Source of the DNA: Streptomyces sp. sk2.1
GTDB lineage: Bacteria > Actinomycetota > Actinomycetes > Streptomycetales > Streptomycetaceae
Direction: 5' to 3'
Assembly: GCF_008120935.1 (NCBI RefSeq)
Contig: NZ_RDBO01000077.1
Coordinates: 1,843,197-1,907,196 of the forward strand
Length of the DNA stretch: 64,000 nt
The translations under genes and the position numbers were made by a program. Positions 8,312 through 17,182 of the stretch are shown piece by piece. How positions within the stretch are numbered: the stretch's first letter is position 1; every line of letters starts with the position of its first letter. The notes beneath the pieces are model-generated. The model was given only the letters and a program-made list of their open reading frames with translations, made no database searches and was not told where the DNA came from.

Positions 8312-9519
8312 GCGGCGTCCTGTCCTGGCCGGCCGTCGGGCAGCGGGAGGGGAAGGGTGAGGGCGACGGCGGTGCCCTGACCGGGCGCCGACTCGACGCT
8401 GAGCGTGCCGCCCAGCGAACGGGCCCGCGAACGCATCGCGGGCAGTCCGAAACCACCGGTGCCGGAGTCCGTGGCGGCCGGTGCGTCCCCGGGGGTGAAG
8501 CCGCGGCCGTCGTCGACGACGTCCAGCGACACCGAGGTGTCCATGAAGCTGAGGGTGATCTCCGCCCGCCGGGCCGCGGCGTGCCGCACCGTGTTGGCGA
8601 GTGCAGACTGCGCGGTGCGCAGCAACGCCACCTCGTACGGGGTCGGCAGCTCCACCGGGGTGCCGCTCACCGCGAACTGCACCGTGAGGCCGGGGGCCGT
8701 CGTCCGCGACGAGAGGCGTTCCAGGGCCGCCGCCAGCGAACCGTTCTCCAGGTCGGGCGGGGAGAGGGCGCGCACGAAACGGCGGGCCTCGGCGAGATTG
8801 TCCTGGGCGGCCTCGCGGGCCCGGCGGACGTGCGCGGAGGCGGGGGCGTCGTCGGGCAGGGTGCGCTCGGCGGCGCGCAGCAGCAGCTGGATGCTGGACA
8901 GGCCCTGCGCCAGGGTGTCGTGGATCTCGCGCGCCAGCCGTTCGCGCTCGGCGAGGGTGCCCGCGGTGTGTTCCGCCTCGGCCAGCTCCGCCCGGGTGGA
9001 CACCAGCTCCTCGATGAGCTGCCGACGCCGTTCGCTCTCCCGGAACAGCGCCTCGTACCCCAGCACCGTGGCGACCGCGACCGCCGCGCCGAGCAACGGA
9101 CCGATGAAGGCGCCCGGTGTGACGGCCTGGCCGTGCAGCGTGAAACCGGCGACGGCCGCGAGCGCGGTGACCGCGACGACCGGCAGGGACCAGCGCGTCG
9201 GCAGCAGGTGCAGCTGGAGGAAGTACAGCGGGAAGGCCACCCACAGCGCGTCGGGCGACAGGCCGAGCAGCACCAGCCACCCGGCACCCAGCACCGCCAG
9301 CCACAGGGCGGCCGCACGGGTGCGCGGCTGCACGGCGGGGGCGAGCGCGCCCGCCCCGTACACCGCGGCTGTCAGGACGCAGACCACGACGGCGGCGACG
9401 GCGTGCGGCGCGCGGTCACCGACGGCCCGCAGCGCCGCGAGGGCGAGCAGTCCGACCAGCAGCGCGTGCATGCACAGCCGCAGTGCGGTGGCGACCGGGG
9501 GATGGGTGCGGAAATCCAT
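8308..9519 (-). CDS. Sensor histidine kinase, NarL-partner type
   Basis: A 403-residue membrane kinase. About six hydrophobic segments fill the first 160 residues. The HisKA_3 dimerisation motif follows, with the phospho-accepting His in EIHDTLAQG, and then an HATPase domain with VDDGRGF and GFGLPAMRSRARSLGG. It starts at the ATG at 9519 (MDFRTHPP). It phosphorylates the regulator encoded immediately downstream with an ATGA overlap. There is no large extracytoplasmic domain, so it probably senses something in the membrane or acts with the neighbouring transporter. Confidence 0.92.
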   Translation of the reverse strand: MDFRTHPPVATALRLCMHALLVGLLALAALRAVGDRAPHAVAAVVVCVLTAAVYGAGALAPAVQPRTRAAALWLAVLGAGWLVLLGLSPDALWVAFPLYFLQLHLLPTRWSLPVVAVTALAAVAGFTLHGQAVTPGAFIGPLLGAAVAVATVLGYEALFRESERRRQLIEELVSTRAELAEAEHTAGTLAERERLAREIHDTLAQGLSSIQLLLRAAERTLPDDAPASAHVRRAREAAQDNLAEARRFVRALSPPDLENGSLAAALERLSSRTTAPGLTVQFAVSGTPVELPTPYEVALLRTAQSALANTVRHAAARRAEITLSFMDTSVSLDVVDDGRGFTPGDAPAATDSGTGGFGLPAMRSRARSLGGTLSVESAPGQGTAVALTLPLPLPDGRPGQDAA

Positions 9520-9630
9520 GATTCGTCCAGCGTAAACAAGGAGCGCCCGGCGCCGGTCAATCGAAAGTTTGATGTCGGGCCCCACCGTCGGGCGATGCCG
9601 CCGGGGGGCCCGGGGGCCGAGGCTGGGAGC

Positions 9631-10722
9631 ATGTTCGTCGCATGGAGAGACCTTCGGTTCGCCAAGGGCCGGTTCGCGCTCATGGGCACGGTCGTGGTGC
9701 TGATCACGCTGCTCGTGGGCCTGTTGTCCGGGCTCACGGCCGGCCTGGCCCGGGAGAACACCTCGGCCGTCACGGGGCTGGACGCCGACCACCTGGCGTT
9801 CGCCGCCCCGCCCGACGGCCGGTCGGTGTCCTTCACCGACTCCGTCGTCGCGGAGGACGCCTGGCGGAGCTGGGCGGACCGGCCCGGCGTGCGCGACGCG
9901 CAGCCGCTCGGCATCCGCACCCTGAACGCCGCCGCGGACGAGGGGCGGCGCACGGCGGCGGTGTCGGCGTTCGGCGTGGAACCGGACGGCGGCCTCGCGC
10001 CCGACGGCGCGCGGGTCGGCGCGGGCGAGGTGGCGCTGTCCGAGTCGGCCGCCGCCGAGCTGGACGCCGCGCCCGGCGACCGGCTGCGGATCGGCGGCAC
10101 CGAGGTCACCGTCACGTCGGTCGCCGGGGACGCCTCGTACAGCCACACCCCCGTCGTGTGGACCTCGCTCGACGACTGGCAGCGCTTCGGGGAGGGCGGC
10201 GCGGGCGGTGAGCGGCACGCCACGGTCATCGCGCTGACCACTGGCGACGGCGCCGACCTCGCCGCGGGCGACCGGGCCGCCGGCACCAGCACCCTCACCC
10301 TGGCGGACTCCCTCACCGCGATCGGCTCCTACCAGGCGGAGAACGGCTCGCTCCAGCTCATGCGCGGTTTCCTCTTCGCCATCTCCGCCCTCGTCATCGG
10401 CGCCTTCTTCACCGTCTGGACGATCCAGCGCAGCGGTGACGTCGCCGTGCTCAAGGCGCTCGGCGCCTCCACCCCGTACCTGCTGCGCGACGCGCTCGGG
10501 CAGGCCGTCGTGATGCTCGTCGTCGGTACGGGCACGGGCGCCGCGCTCGCCTCCGGCATCGGCGCGCTGATCAGCGGCGGAACGGTGCCGTTCGTCCTCG
10601 ACGTGGCGACCGTGCTGGTCCCGGCCGCCGTCATGATCGTCCTCGGCGCGCTCGGGGCGGCCCTGTCCATCCGGCGGATCACCGCCGTCGACCCGCTCAC
10701 CGCACTCGGGAGTGCCCGATGA
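9631..10722 (+). CDS. FtsX/MacB-type ABC transporter permease
   Basis: A 363-residue membrane protein with one N-terminal transmembrane helix (about residues 15-37), an extracellular domain of about 200 residues, and three C-terminal helices with the FtsX pattern (AISALVIGAFFTVWTIQRSGDVAVLKALGAS). This is the usual layout of a MacB/LolE-like permease. It starts at the ATG at 9631. Its stop overlaps the ATPase gene start by four bases. Divergent two-component genes next to such a transporter typically sense the exported or toxic compound. The substrate is unknown. Confidence 0.9.
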   Translation: MFVAWRDLRFAKGRFALMGTVVVLITLLVGLLSGLTAGLARENTSAVTGLDADHLAFAAPPDGRSVSFTDSVVAEDAWRSWADRPGVRDAQPLGIRTLNAAADEGRRTAAVSAFGVEPDGGLAPDGARVGAGEVALSESAAAELDAAPGDRLRIGGTEVTVTSVAGDASYSHTPVVWTSLDDWQRFGEGGAGGERHATVIALTTGDGADLAAGDRAAGTSTLTLADSLTAIGSYQAENGSLQLMRGFLFAISALVIGAFFTVWTIQRSGDVAVLKALGASTPYLLRDALGQAVVMLVVGTGTGAALASGIGALISGGTVPFVLDVATVLVPAAVMIVLGALGAALSIRRITAVDPLTALGSAR

Positions 10723-11399
10723 CCCTCACCCTCGCCGACGTCACCCTCACCTACCCCGACGGCGACGACCGGCTCACCGCCCTGGACCGGGTCTCGCTGG
10801 AGGTGCCCGCGGGCACGCTCACCGCGGTCGTCGGACCGTCCGGCTCCGGCAAGTCCAGCCTGCTCGCCGTGGCCGCGACCCTGGTCACGCCGGACTCCGG
10901 CCGGGTCGTCGTCGACGGGGCGGACACCGGGAGCCTGGACCGGGCGGAGAAGGCGGCGCTGCGCCGCGAGCGCATCGGCATCGTCTTCCAGCAGCCCAAT
11001 CTGCTGCCGTCCCTCACCGCGATCGAGCAGCTCCAGGTCATGACCCATCTGTCGGGCAAAGCGCCCCGCGGGGCCCGGGGCCGGGCGCTGGAACTGCTGG
11101 ACGCGGTCGGCCTCGCGGACCGGGCGGGCCGCAGGCCGCACCAGCTGTCGGGCGGTCAGCGCCAGCGGATCAACATCGCGCGGGCCCTGATGAACGACCC
11201 TGCGGTACTGCTCGTCGACGAGCCGACCAGCGCGCTCGACCACGAGCGGGGCGCGGCGGTGCTGGACCTGCTGATCACCCTGACCCGGGAGCGGTCGACG
11301 GCGACGGTGATGGTCACGCACGACCGGGCCCACCTGCACCGCACGGACCACACGGTCACGATGGACGACGGCCGTCTCACGGTGCCCGAACGGGTCTGA
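10719..11399 (+). CDS. ABC transporter ATP-binding protein, MacB/LolD type
   Basis: A 226-residue ATPase that drives the permease encoded just upstream (ATGA overlap). Walker A GPSGSGKSS, the Q-loop QQPNLLPSLTA, signature LSGGQRQR, Walker B LLVDEPTSALD and the switch His in MVTHDRAH are all present. The gene ends before a strong terminator shared with the convergent IclR-family gene. Confidence 0.94.
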   Translation: MTLTLADVTLTYPDGDDRLTALDRVSLEVPAGTLTAVVGPSGSGKSSLLAVAATLVTPDSGRVVVDGADTGSLDRAEKAALRRERIGIVFQQPNLLPSLTAIEQLQVMTHLSGKAPRGARGRALELLDAVGLADRAGRRPHQLSGGQRQRINIARALMNDPAVLLVDEPTSALDHERGAAVLDLLITLTRERSTATVMVTHDRAHLHRTDHTVTMDDGRLTVPERV

Positions 11400-11412
11400 G
11401 ACGGGACACGGA

Positions 11413-11454
11413 GAGGGGAAGGGGGCGGCCCCGCGGAGCCGCCCCCTTCCCCTC
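11413..11454. terminator. Bidirectional terminator
   Basis: A 17-bp perfect stem (11413-11429 with 11438-11454) and an 8-base centre sit between the stop of the ATPase gene and the stop of the convergent IclR-family gene. Confidence 0.8.
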
Positions 11455-11478
11455 GTGCGTCGGTCGCTCTCCCGCGCG

Positions 11479-12279
11479 TCAGCCGGCGGAGCCGCTGCTC
11501 GCCAGGGCGTCGGAGAGTTCCTTCGCGGCCTGCTGGAGGATCGGCACGATCCGCTCCGTCGCCGCCTCCGTCACCCGGCCCGCCGGGCCGGAGATCGAGA
11601 TCGCGGCCGAGGTGGGGGAGTCGGGGACGGAGACCGCCAGGCAGCGGACCCCGATCTCCTGCTCGTTGTCGTCCACCGCGTAGCCGACCCTGCGGACCTG
11701 CTCCAGCGCTTCGAGGAAGCCGTCCGGAGTGGTGATCGTCTTCTCGGTGGCGGCGGGCATCCCGGTACGGGCGAGCAGGGCCCGCACCTCGTCCGGCGGC
11801 GTGTTCGCCAGCAGCGCCTTGCCGACCCCGGTGGAGTGGGGCAGGACGCGACGGCCCACCTCGGTGAACATGCGCATCGAGTGCTTGGACGGCACCTGCG
11901 CCACGTAGACGATCTCGTCGCCGTCGAGCAGCGCCATGTTCGCGGTCTCGCCGGTCTCCTCGACCAGCCGCGCGAGGTACGGGCGGGCCCAGGTGCCGAG
12001 CAGCCGGGACGCGGACTCGCCGAGCCGGATCAGGCGCGGGCCGAGCGCGTAGCGCCGGTTGGGCTGCTGGCGCACGTATCCGCAGAGCACCAGCGTCCGC
12101 ATCAGGCGGTGGATGGTCGGCAGGGGGAGACCGCTGCTCGCGGAGAGTTCGCTCAGGCCGACCTCGCCCCCGGCGTCGGCCATCCGCTCCAGCAGATCGA
12201 AGGCACGCTCAAGGGACTGCACACCACCGCCGGAAGCGGCGGGCTTGGAGTCGGATGTGCTGGCGTGGGACGGCGGCAC
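11479..12279 (-). CDS. allR: IclR-family repressor, AllR-like
   Basis: A 266-residue IclR-type regulator. The N-terminal winged helix (VQSLERAFDLLERMADAGGEVGLSELSASSGLPLPTIHRL) is followed by the effector domain (RVLPHSTGVGKALLA, GYAVDDNEQEIGVRCLAVSV). The start chosen is GTG at 12279, eight bases after GAAAGGA; an upstream start would add 17 residues. It is divergent from allantoinase and allantoicase genes. In S. coelicolor the equivalent gene, AllR, represses allantoin catabolism and malate synthase and is released by a pathway intermediate. The assignment rests on family and context. Confidence 0.85.
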   Translation of the reverse strand: MPPSHASTSDSKPAASGGGVQSLERAFDLLERMADAGGEVGLSELSASSGLPLPTIHRLMRTLVLCGYVRQQPNRRYALGPRLIRLGESASRLLGTWARPYLARLVEETGETANMALLDGDEIVYVAQVPSKHSMRMFTEVGRRVLPHSTGVGKALLANTPPDEVRALLARTGMPAATEKTITTPDGFLEALEQVRRVGYAVDDNEQEIGVRCLAVSVPDSPTSAAISISGPAGRVTEAATERIVPILQQAAKELSDALASSGSAG

Positions 12280-12494
12280 GTCAACGGTCCTTTCGAGGCG
12301 GAAGGGCGGGCGCCCCGCCCGGCGAGGCACCCAGCAGCCTACCGGGCGGTTCCCGATCGGCCCACCGCCCCGGGCGGGGCGTCCTGGCCGGTCAGAGCCC
12401 GTTTGTCCCGGTGTCTGCGCTCGGCGGAGCGGTTCTTCGGGGTCGCACTGGTCCCATGTTACGTTCCGCTCTCCGAAATTACCCTTTTACTTTG

Positions 12495-12506
12495 TGGAAA
12501 TCTCCA
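12495..12506. promoter_or_regulatory. IclR-like inverted repeat in the allR-allB gap
   Basis: TGGA-AATC-TCCA lies in an AT-richer pocket (about 12465-12510) of the 372-bp divergent intergenic region. It resembles half of the general IclR consensus TGGAAATNATTTCCA. It may be an operator or part of the divergent promoters. Confidence 0.3.
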
Positions 12507-12586
12507 AGTCCAGGTGCGAGCGGTCCGCCGGGGGCCGGGCGAGGTGGACGGGGTCTTGACGGGCCCCGGTCCCGAGTGAAGACTCC

Positions 12587-12603
12587 TTCAACAGTTCGTT
12601 GAA
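12587..12603. promoter_or_regulatory. Perfect inverted repeat, candidate AllR operator
   Basis: TTCAAC-AGTTC-GTTGAA is a perfect inverted repeat 48 bases before the GTG start of the allantoinase gene. A close copy occurs upstream of aceB (6382-6398). It is the best candidate for the binding site of the divergent IclR-family regulator. Confidence 0.6.
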
Positions 12604-12651
12604 TCTGCCGGTGGCGGAGGCCGCGGCGGAGAGTCGAAGTGAGGAGCACGG

Positions 12652-13995
12652 GTGTCCGGTGCTGACGTGAATCTGGTGCTGCGCTCGACGCGGGTCGTCA
12701 CCCCGGACGGGACGCGGCCCGCGACGGTCGCCGTCGCCGACGGGCGGATCGACGCCGTCCTGCCGTACGACGCCGAGGCGCCGGCCGACGCCCGGCTGGA
12801 GGACTTCGGCGAGGACGTCCTGCTGCCCGGCCTCGTCGACACGCACGTCCATGTGAACGACCCCGGCCGCACCGAGTGGGAGGGCTTCCACACCGCCACC
12901 CGCGCGGCGGCGGCGGGCGGCATCACCACCCTGCTCGACATGCCGCTCAACTCCCTCCCGCCGACCACCACCGTCGAGCACCTGCGCACCAAGCAGCGGG
13001 TGGCCGCCGCCAAGGCGCACATCGACACCGGGTTCTGGGGCGGCGCGATCCCGTCCAACATCAAGGACCTGCGCCCACTGCACGAGGCCGGGGTGTTCGG
13101 ATTCAAGTGCTTCCTCTCGCCCTCCGGCGTCGACGAGTTCCCGGAACTCGACCAGGAGCAGCTGGCCCGTTCCATGGCCGAGATCTCCGGCTTCGGCGGG
13201 CTGCTGATCGTGCACGCCGAGGACCCGAGCCACCTGGCCTCCGCCCCGCAGCGCAGCGGCCCCGCGTACGCCGACTTTCTCGCCTCCCGGCCGCGCGACG
13301 CCGAGAACACCGCGATCGAGGGGTTGATCGCGCACGCCAGGCGGCTGGACGCCCGCGTCCACGTCCTGCACCTCTCCTCCGGCGACGCGCTGCCGATGAT
13401 CGCCGCCGCCAGGCGCGAGGGCGTACGGATCACGGTGGAGTCCTGCCCGCACTTCCTCACCCTCACCGCCGAGGAGGTCCCCGACGGCGCGACGGAGTTC
13501 AAGTGCTGCCCGCCGATCCGGGAGGCCGCCAACCAGGACGTGCTGTGGGCGGGACTCGCCGACGGGACGATCGACTGCATCGTCTCCGACCACTCGCCGT
13601 GCACCACCGACCTGAAGACGCCGGACTTCGCCTCCGCCTGGGGCGGCATCTCCTCCCTCCAGCTGGGCCTGCCCGCCATCTGGACCGAGGCCCGCAGGCG
13701 CGGCCACTCGCTCGACGACGTCGCCCGCTGGATGTCGGCCGCCCCCGCCGAACTCGCCGGGCTGACCCGCAAGGGCGCCATCGAGGCGGGCCGTGACGCC
13801 GACTTCGCGGTGCTCGCCCCCGACGACACGTTCACCGTCGACCCCGCCGAACTCCTCCACCGCAACCGGGTCACCGCGTACGCGGGCCGGACCCTGTACG
13901 GCGTGGTGCGCTCCACCTGGCTGCGCGGGGTACGGATCGCGGCCGACGGCACCGTCGCCGGACCCACCGGCCACCTCCTCGAAAGGAACCACTGA
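12652..13995 (+). CDS. allB: Allantoinase
   Basis: Opens the hydantoin ring of allantoin to give allantoate. A 447-residue cyclic amidohydrolase started at GTG 12652 after GAGGAG. Metal-binding motifs are present: HVHVNDPG after LPGLVDT, the carboxylated Lys in FGFKCFLSPSG, His residues in LLIVHAEDP and VHVLHLSSGDALP, and Asp in CIVSDHSPCT. The allantoicase gene begins two bases after its stop, so the two form one operon under the IclR-family regulator. Confidence 0.95.
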   Translation: MSGADVNLVLRSTRVVTPDGTRPATVAVADGRIDAVLPYDAEAPADARLEDFGEDVLLPGLVDTHVHVNDPGRTEWEGFHTATRAAAAGGITTLLDMPLNSLPPTTTVEHLRTKQRVAAAKAHIDTGFWGGAIPSNIKDLRPLHEAGVFGFKCFLSPSGVDEFPELDQEQLARSMAEISGFGGLLIVHAEDPSHLASAPQRSGPAYADFLASRPRDAENTAIEGLIAHARRLDARVHVLHLSSGDALPMIAAARREGVRITVESCPHFLTLTAEEVPDGATEFKCCPPIREAANQDVLWAGLADGTIDCIVSDHSPCTTDLKTPDFASAWGGISSLQLGLPAIWTEARRRGHSLDDVARWMSAAPAELAGLTRKGAIEAGRDADFAVLAPDDTFTVDPAELLHRNRVTAYAGRTLYGVVRSTWLRGVRIAADGTVAGPTGHLLERNH

Positions 13996-13997
13996 TC

Positions 13998-15113
13998 ATG
14001 ACGGCGACAGCCCGCTTCACCGGTGACGCGAATCCGTACGGCGGCGGCGACCCGTACGCCGACTACCGCACCGACGACTTCCCCTTCACCGACCTCGTCG
14101 ACCTCGCCGACCGGCGGCTCGGTGCCGGGGTGATCGCGGCCAACGACGAGTTCTTCGCCGAGCGGGAGAACCTGCTGAAGCCGGAGCCCGCCGAGTTCGA
14201 CCCCGAGCGCTTCGGCCACAAGGGCAAGGTCATGGACGGCTGGGAGACCCGCCGCCGCCGGGGCACGGGCGCGGACGCGCCGCACCCGGCCGACGAGGAC
14301 CACGACTGGGCGCTGGTACGGCTCGGCGCGCCCGGGGTCGTGCGCGGCATCGTCGTCGACACCGCGCACTTCCGCGGCAACTACCCGCAGGCCGTCTCCG
14401 TCGAGGCGACCTGCGTACCCGGCTCCCCGTCGCCGGAGGAACTCCTCGCGCCCGAGGTGAAGTGGACGACGCTCGTGCCCCGCACGGCCGTCGGCGGACA
14501 CGCGGCCAACGGCTTCGCCGTCGACGCCGAGCGGTGCTTCACCCACCTGCGGGTCAACCAGCACCCCGACGGCGGGATAGCCCGCCTGCGGGTGTACGGC
14601 GAGGTCGTCCCCGACCCGGTGTGGCTGGCCGCCCTCGGCACCTTCGACCTGGTCGCCCTGGAGAACGGCGGCACGGTGGAGGACGCCTCCGACCGCTTCT
14701 ACTCCCCGGCGACCAACACCATCCAGCCGGGCAGGTCCCGCAAGATGGACGACGGCTGGGAGACCCGCCGCCGCCGCGACCGGGGCAACGACTGGATCCG
14801 CTACCGGCTCGTCGAGCAGGCCCTGATCGGCGCGGTCGAGATCGACACCGCGTATCTGAAGGGCAACTCGGCGGGGTGGGCGAGCCTCTCCGTCCGGGAC
14901 GGCGGGAGCGGCGACTGGACCGAGGTGCTGCCCCGGACCCGGCTGCAGCCCGACACCGACCACCGCTTCGTGCTGCCGGAGGCGGTCCGGGCCACGCACG
15001 TTCGCATCGACATCTTCCCGGACGGCGGGATCTCCCGGCTGCGTCTGTTCGGCACCCCGACCGAGGAGGGCGCCGCACGGCTGGCCGCCCGCCACCGCGA
15101 ACTGGGCGGCTGA
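13998..15113 (+). CDS. alc: Allantoicase
   Basis: Hydrolyses allantoate to ureidoglycolate and urea. The 371-residue protein contains the family's two tandem repeats, each with a copy of DGWETRRRR (near residues 78 and 253) and a matching FPDGGI or HPDGGIARLRVYG element. It starts at the ATG at 13998, directly after allantoinase. The ureidoglycolate produced yields glyoxylate, which the malate synthase encoded nearby can use. A perfect palindromic terminator follows. Confidence 0.95.
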   Translation: MTATARFTGDANPYGGGDPYADYRTDDFPFTDLVDLADRRLGAGVIAANDEFFAERENLLKPEPAEFDPERFGHKGKVMDGWETRRRRGTGADAPHPADEDHDWALVRLGAPGVVRGIVVDTAHFRGNYPQAVSVEATCVPGSPSPEELLAPEVKWTTLVPRTAVGGHAANGFAVDAERCFTHLRVNQHPDGGIARLRVYGEVVPDPVWLAALGTFDLVALENGGTVEDASDRFYSPATNTIQPGRSRKMDDGWETRRRRDRGNDWIRYRLVEQALIGAVEIDTAYLKGNSAGWASLSVRDGGSGDWTEVLPRTRLQPDTDHRFVLPEAVRATHVRIDIFPDGGISRLRLFGTPTEEGAARLAARHRELGG

Positions 15114-15119
15114 GCACCT

Positions 15120-15149
15120 GTCGGGTGGCCCCGGCCGGGGCCACCCGAC
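15120..15149. terminator. 30-bp perfect palindrome after allantoicase
   Basis: Bases 15120-15149 form a perfect palindrome with no loop bases, six bases after the allantoicase stop and before the convergent SDR gene. It probably terminates the allantoin operon. Confidence 0.7.
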
Positions 15150-15224
15150 GGACTCCGGCGGCGCGGTCCGGTCCCGGGGCCCGGCCGGGCGGTTCGGTCA
15201 TGTGGTCCGGTTCACGCGGTCGGG

Positions 15225-15980
15225 TCAGGCCGCGTGGCCCCCGTCCACCACCAGCTCCGTACCGGTGATGTACCCGGCCTCGTCACCGGCCAGGTAGGCG
15301 ATCAGGGACGCCACCTCGTCCGTCGTGCCGAACCGGCCCAGGGCGGTCGCCGCGCGCTGGCCCTCGGCGAACGGGCCGTCGGCCGGGTTGAGATCCGTGT
15401 CGACCGGGCCCGGCTGGACCAGGTTGACGGTGATGCCGCGCGGGCCGAACTCGCGGGCGAGCGGCTTGGTGAGCCCGGCCAGCGCCGACTTGCTCATCGT
15501 GTAGAGGGTGGAGCCGGGGCCGCCCGCGTACCGGCTCAGGGCCGTGCCGACGCAGATGATCCGGCCGCCCGGCCCCATCAGCTCCGCCGCCGCACGGCAG
15601 GCCAGGAACACCGCCCGTACGTTGACGGCCAGCACCCGGTCCACGTCGGCGGTGCTCAGGGTGCCGATCGGTCCGAGGACGCCGATGCCCGCGTTGTTGA
15701 CCAGGACGTCGAGCCGGCCGAGCGCGTCCGCGGCCCCGGCCACCGCCGCCGGGACGGCTTCGGGGTCGGCGGCGTCCACGCGCAGGGCCGTGCCGCGCCG
15801 GCCGTACGACCGGATCCTCTCGACGACCTCCTGTGCTCCGGCCTCGTCCGCCACATAGGTCAGTGCCACGTCGGCGCCGTCCCGGGCGAGCCGCAGGGCG
15901 GTTGCGGCGCCGATGCCGCGGCTGCCGCCGGTGACGAGTGCGGTCCGGGGCGCGCCGGTACCGGCGATGGTGCTGGTCAT
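15225..15980 (-). CDS. SDR-family oxidoreductase
   Basis: A 251-residue short-chain dehydrogenase/reductase. It has the nucleotide-binding TGGSRGIG (about residues 16-23), the NNAG motif in LVNNAGIGVLG, catalytic YTMSK, and the C-terminal GRFGTTDEVASLIAYLAGDEAGYITGTELVVDGG expected for NADP-dependent classical members. In the SSDGG-type region before the Tyr the canonical catalytic Ser is not obvious (VGTALSRYAGG). The substrate is unknown. It starts at the ATG at 15980 and is divergent from the RibD-like gene. Confidence 0.9.
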   Translation of the reverse strand: MTSTIAGTGAPRTALVTGGSRGIGAATALRLARDGADVALTYVADEAGAQEVVERIRSYGRRGTALRVDAADPEAVPAAVAGAADALGRLDVLVNNAGIGVLGPIGTLSTADVDRVLAVNVRAVFLACRAAAELMGPGGRIICVGTALSRYAGGPGSTLYTMSKSALAGLTKPLAREFGPRGITVNLVQPGPVDTDLNPADGPFAEGQRAATALGRFGTTDEVASLIAYLAGDEAGYITGTELVVDGGHAA

Positions 15981-16075
15981 GGTGGTTCCTCGCAGGTCGG
16001 GGCGGAGCCCGGCCGGATGGCCGGCCGCTTCGCCTCGGGCTTCGCCACGGCTTCCGCCGCGGCTTCGACATGGAC

Positions 16076-16088
16076 AAGGAAAGTCCTT
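16076..16088. promoter_or_regulatory. Short inverted repeat in the SDR/RibD-like divergent gap
   Basis: The 318-bp gap 15981-16298 contains AAGGA-AAG-TCCTT, a 5-bp inverted repeat 96 bases upstream of the SDR start. Nothing else in the gap is clear. Confidence 0.25.
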
Positions 16089-16298
16089 CCGCCCGGCGGT
16101 CACCGGCGGGAATCGGACGCCTGCGTGGGGCCGCGCGACAGCCCGGCAGGGGAACGCGCGACAGTCGGTACGGAGGCGTGCGGAAGGCCGGTACGGGATG
16201 GGCGGAGGGCCCGTCCGTGCGGCCGGACCGATGAGTTGCGGTCGGTGCCGGAGTCGGAAGAGTGAAGGACGGACGACCGACGCACCGGGAGAAGAACC

Positions 16299-16922
16299 AT
16301 GGCGAAACTGACCCTCACCACGTTCCTGTCGCTCGACGGCGTCATGCAGGCACCGGGCGCTCCCGACGAGGACACCGGCGGCGGGTTCGAGTACGGCGGC
16401 TGGACGGTGCCGTTCGCGGACGAGGGCATGATCGAATTCATCAGCGGGGTGATGGGGCGGTCGGCGGCCTTCCTGCTGGGCCGCCGCACCTACGACATCT
16501 TCGCCGGGTACTGGCCCAAGGTGACCGACCCCGACGACCCGATCGCGGGCCCGCTCAACACGCGCCCCAAGTACGTCGTCTCGACCACCCTGAGCGACCC
16601 CGGATGGCAGAACACGACCGTCGTGTCCACGGACGTCGCCGAGGAGGTCGCCCGCATCAAGGAGCGCACCGAGGGGGGTGAGCTCCAGGTCCACGGCAGC
16701 GGCGGACTGGCCCGGTTCCTGATGGCGCACGGGCTGATCGACGAGTACAACCTCCTCACCTACCCGGTCGTACTGGGCCGGGGCCGCCGGCTCTTCCCCG
16801 AGGACGGGCGGCCGACCGCCTTCGAGCGGGTCGGGGCGCGGGAGACCCCGAGCGGCGTCTCGATCCACACCTACCGGCCCACCGGCCCGGCGCGGTTCGG
16901 TTCCTTCGCCCTCGACGAGTGA
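16299..16922 (+). CDS. Dihydrofolate reductase-like (RibD C-terminal domain) protein
   Basis: A 207-residue protein of the RibD C-terminal/DHFR-like fold, presumably an NADPH-dependent reductase. Family marks are the start KLTLTTFLSLDGVMQAPGAPDED, LLGRRTYDIFAGYWP, KYVVSTTL, the GGELQVHGSGGLARFLMAHGLIDEYNLLTYPVVLGRGRRLFP stretch, and a C-terminal GVSIHTYRPTG. It starts at the ATG at 16299. The physiological substrate of these stand-alone proteins is generally unknown. Confidence 0.9.
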   Translation: MAKLTLTTFLSLDGVMQAPGAPDEDTGGGFEYGGWTVPFADEGMIEFISGVMGRSAAFLLGRRTYDIFAGYWPKVTDPDDPIAGPLNTRPKYVVSTTLSDPGWQNTTVVSTDVAEEVARIKERTEGGELQVHGSGGLARFLMAHGLIDEYNLLTYPVVLGRGRRLFPEDGRPTAFERVGARETPSGVSIHTYRPTGPARFGSFALDE

Positions 16923-16992
16923 CGCCCGGTGCCCTCGGCGCCCCCTCTCCCGGGCCGGAACCGGCGTGCCGGACGAGGGGTGGGACGGGTGT

Positions 16993-17103
16993 GACGATCC
17001 GCCTCCCGCACGCGGAGGCTGCGCCGGGAGCGCCTCGTCCCGTGTTCACGCGGGCCACGGCAGCGCGGCCCGGAGACGGAAGCCGCCGTCCGGTTCGGGG
17101 CCG
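16993..17103 (-). repeat. 111-bp inverted repeat, copy 1 (intergenic)
   Basis: This stretch is the exact reverse complement of 19650-19760, with 111 of 111 bases identical. It therefore holds the last 19 codons plus stop of the downstream histidine kinase gene and its terminator hairpin, in reverse orientation, ahead of the DMT transporter gene. No transposase or target-site duplication is visible. Confidence 0.95.
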
Positions 17104-17182
17104 GGTAGCGTGATCGTTCCGCGTGCGAGCCACCGAGGTCTCCACCGTGTTTCCCGCCGTGGAGAACCAGGAGAACCGCCAG

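Noticed and set aside
16993..17103. Insertion sequence remnant or attachment site
   Set aside because: It is identical to a kinase gene end with its terminator and carries no tRNA, integrase or transposase sequence.
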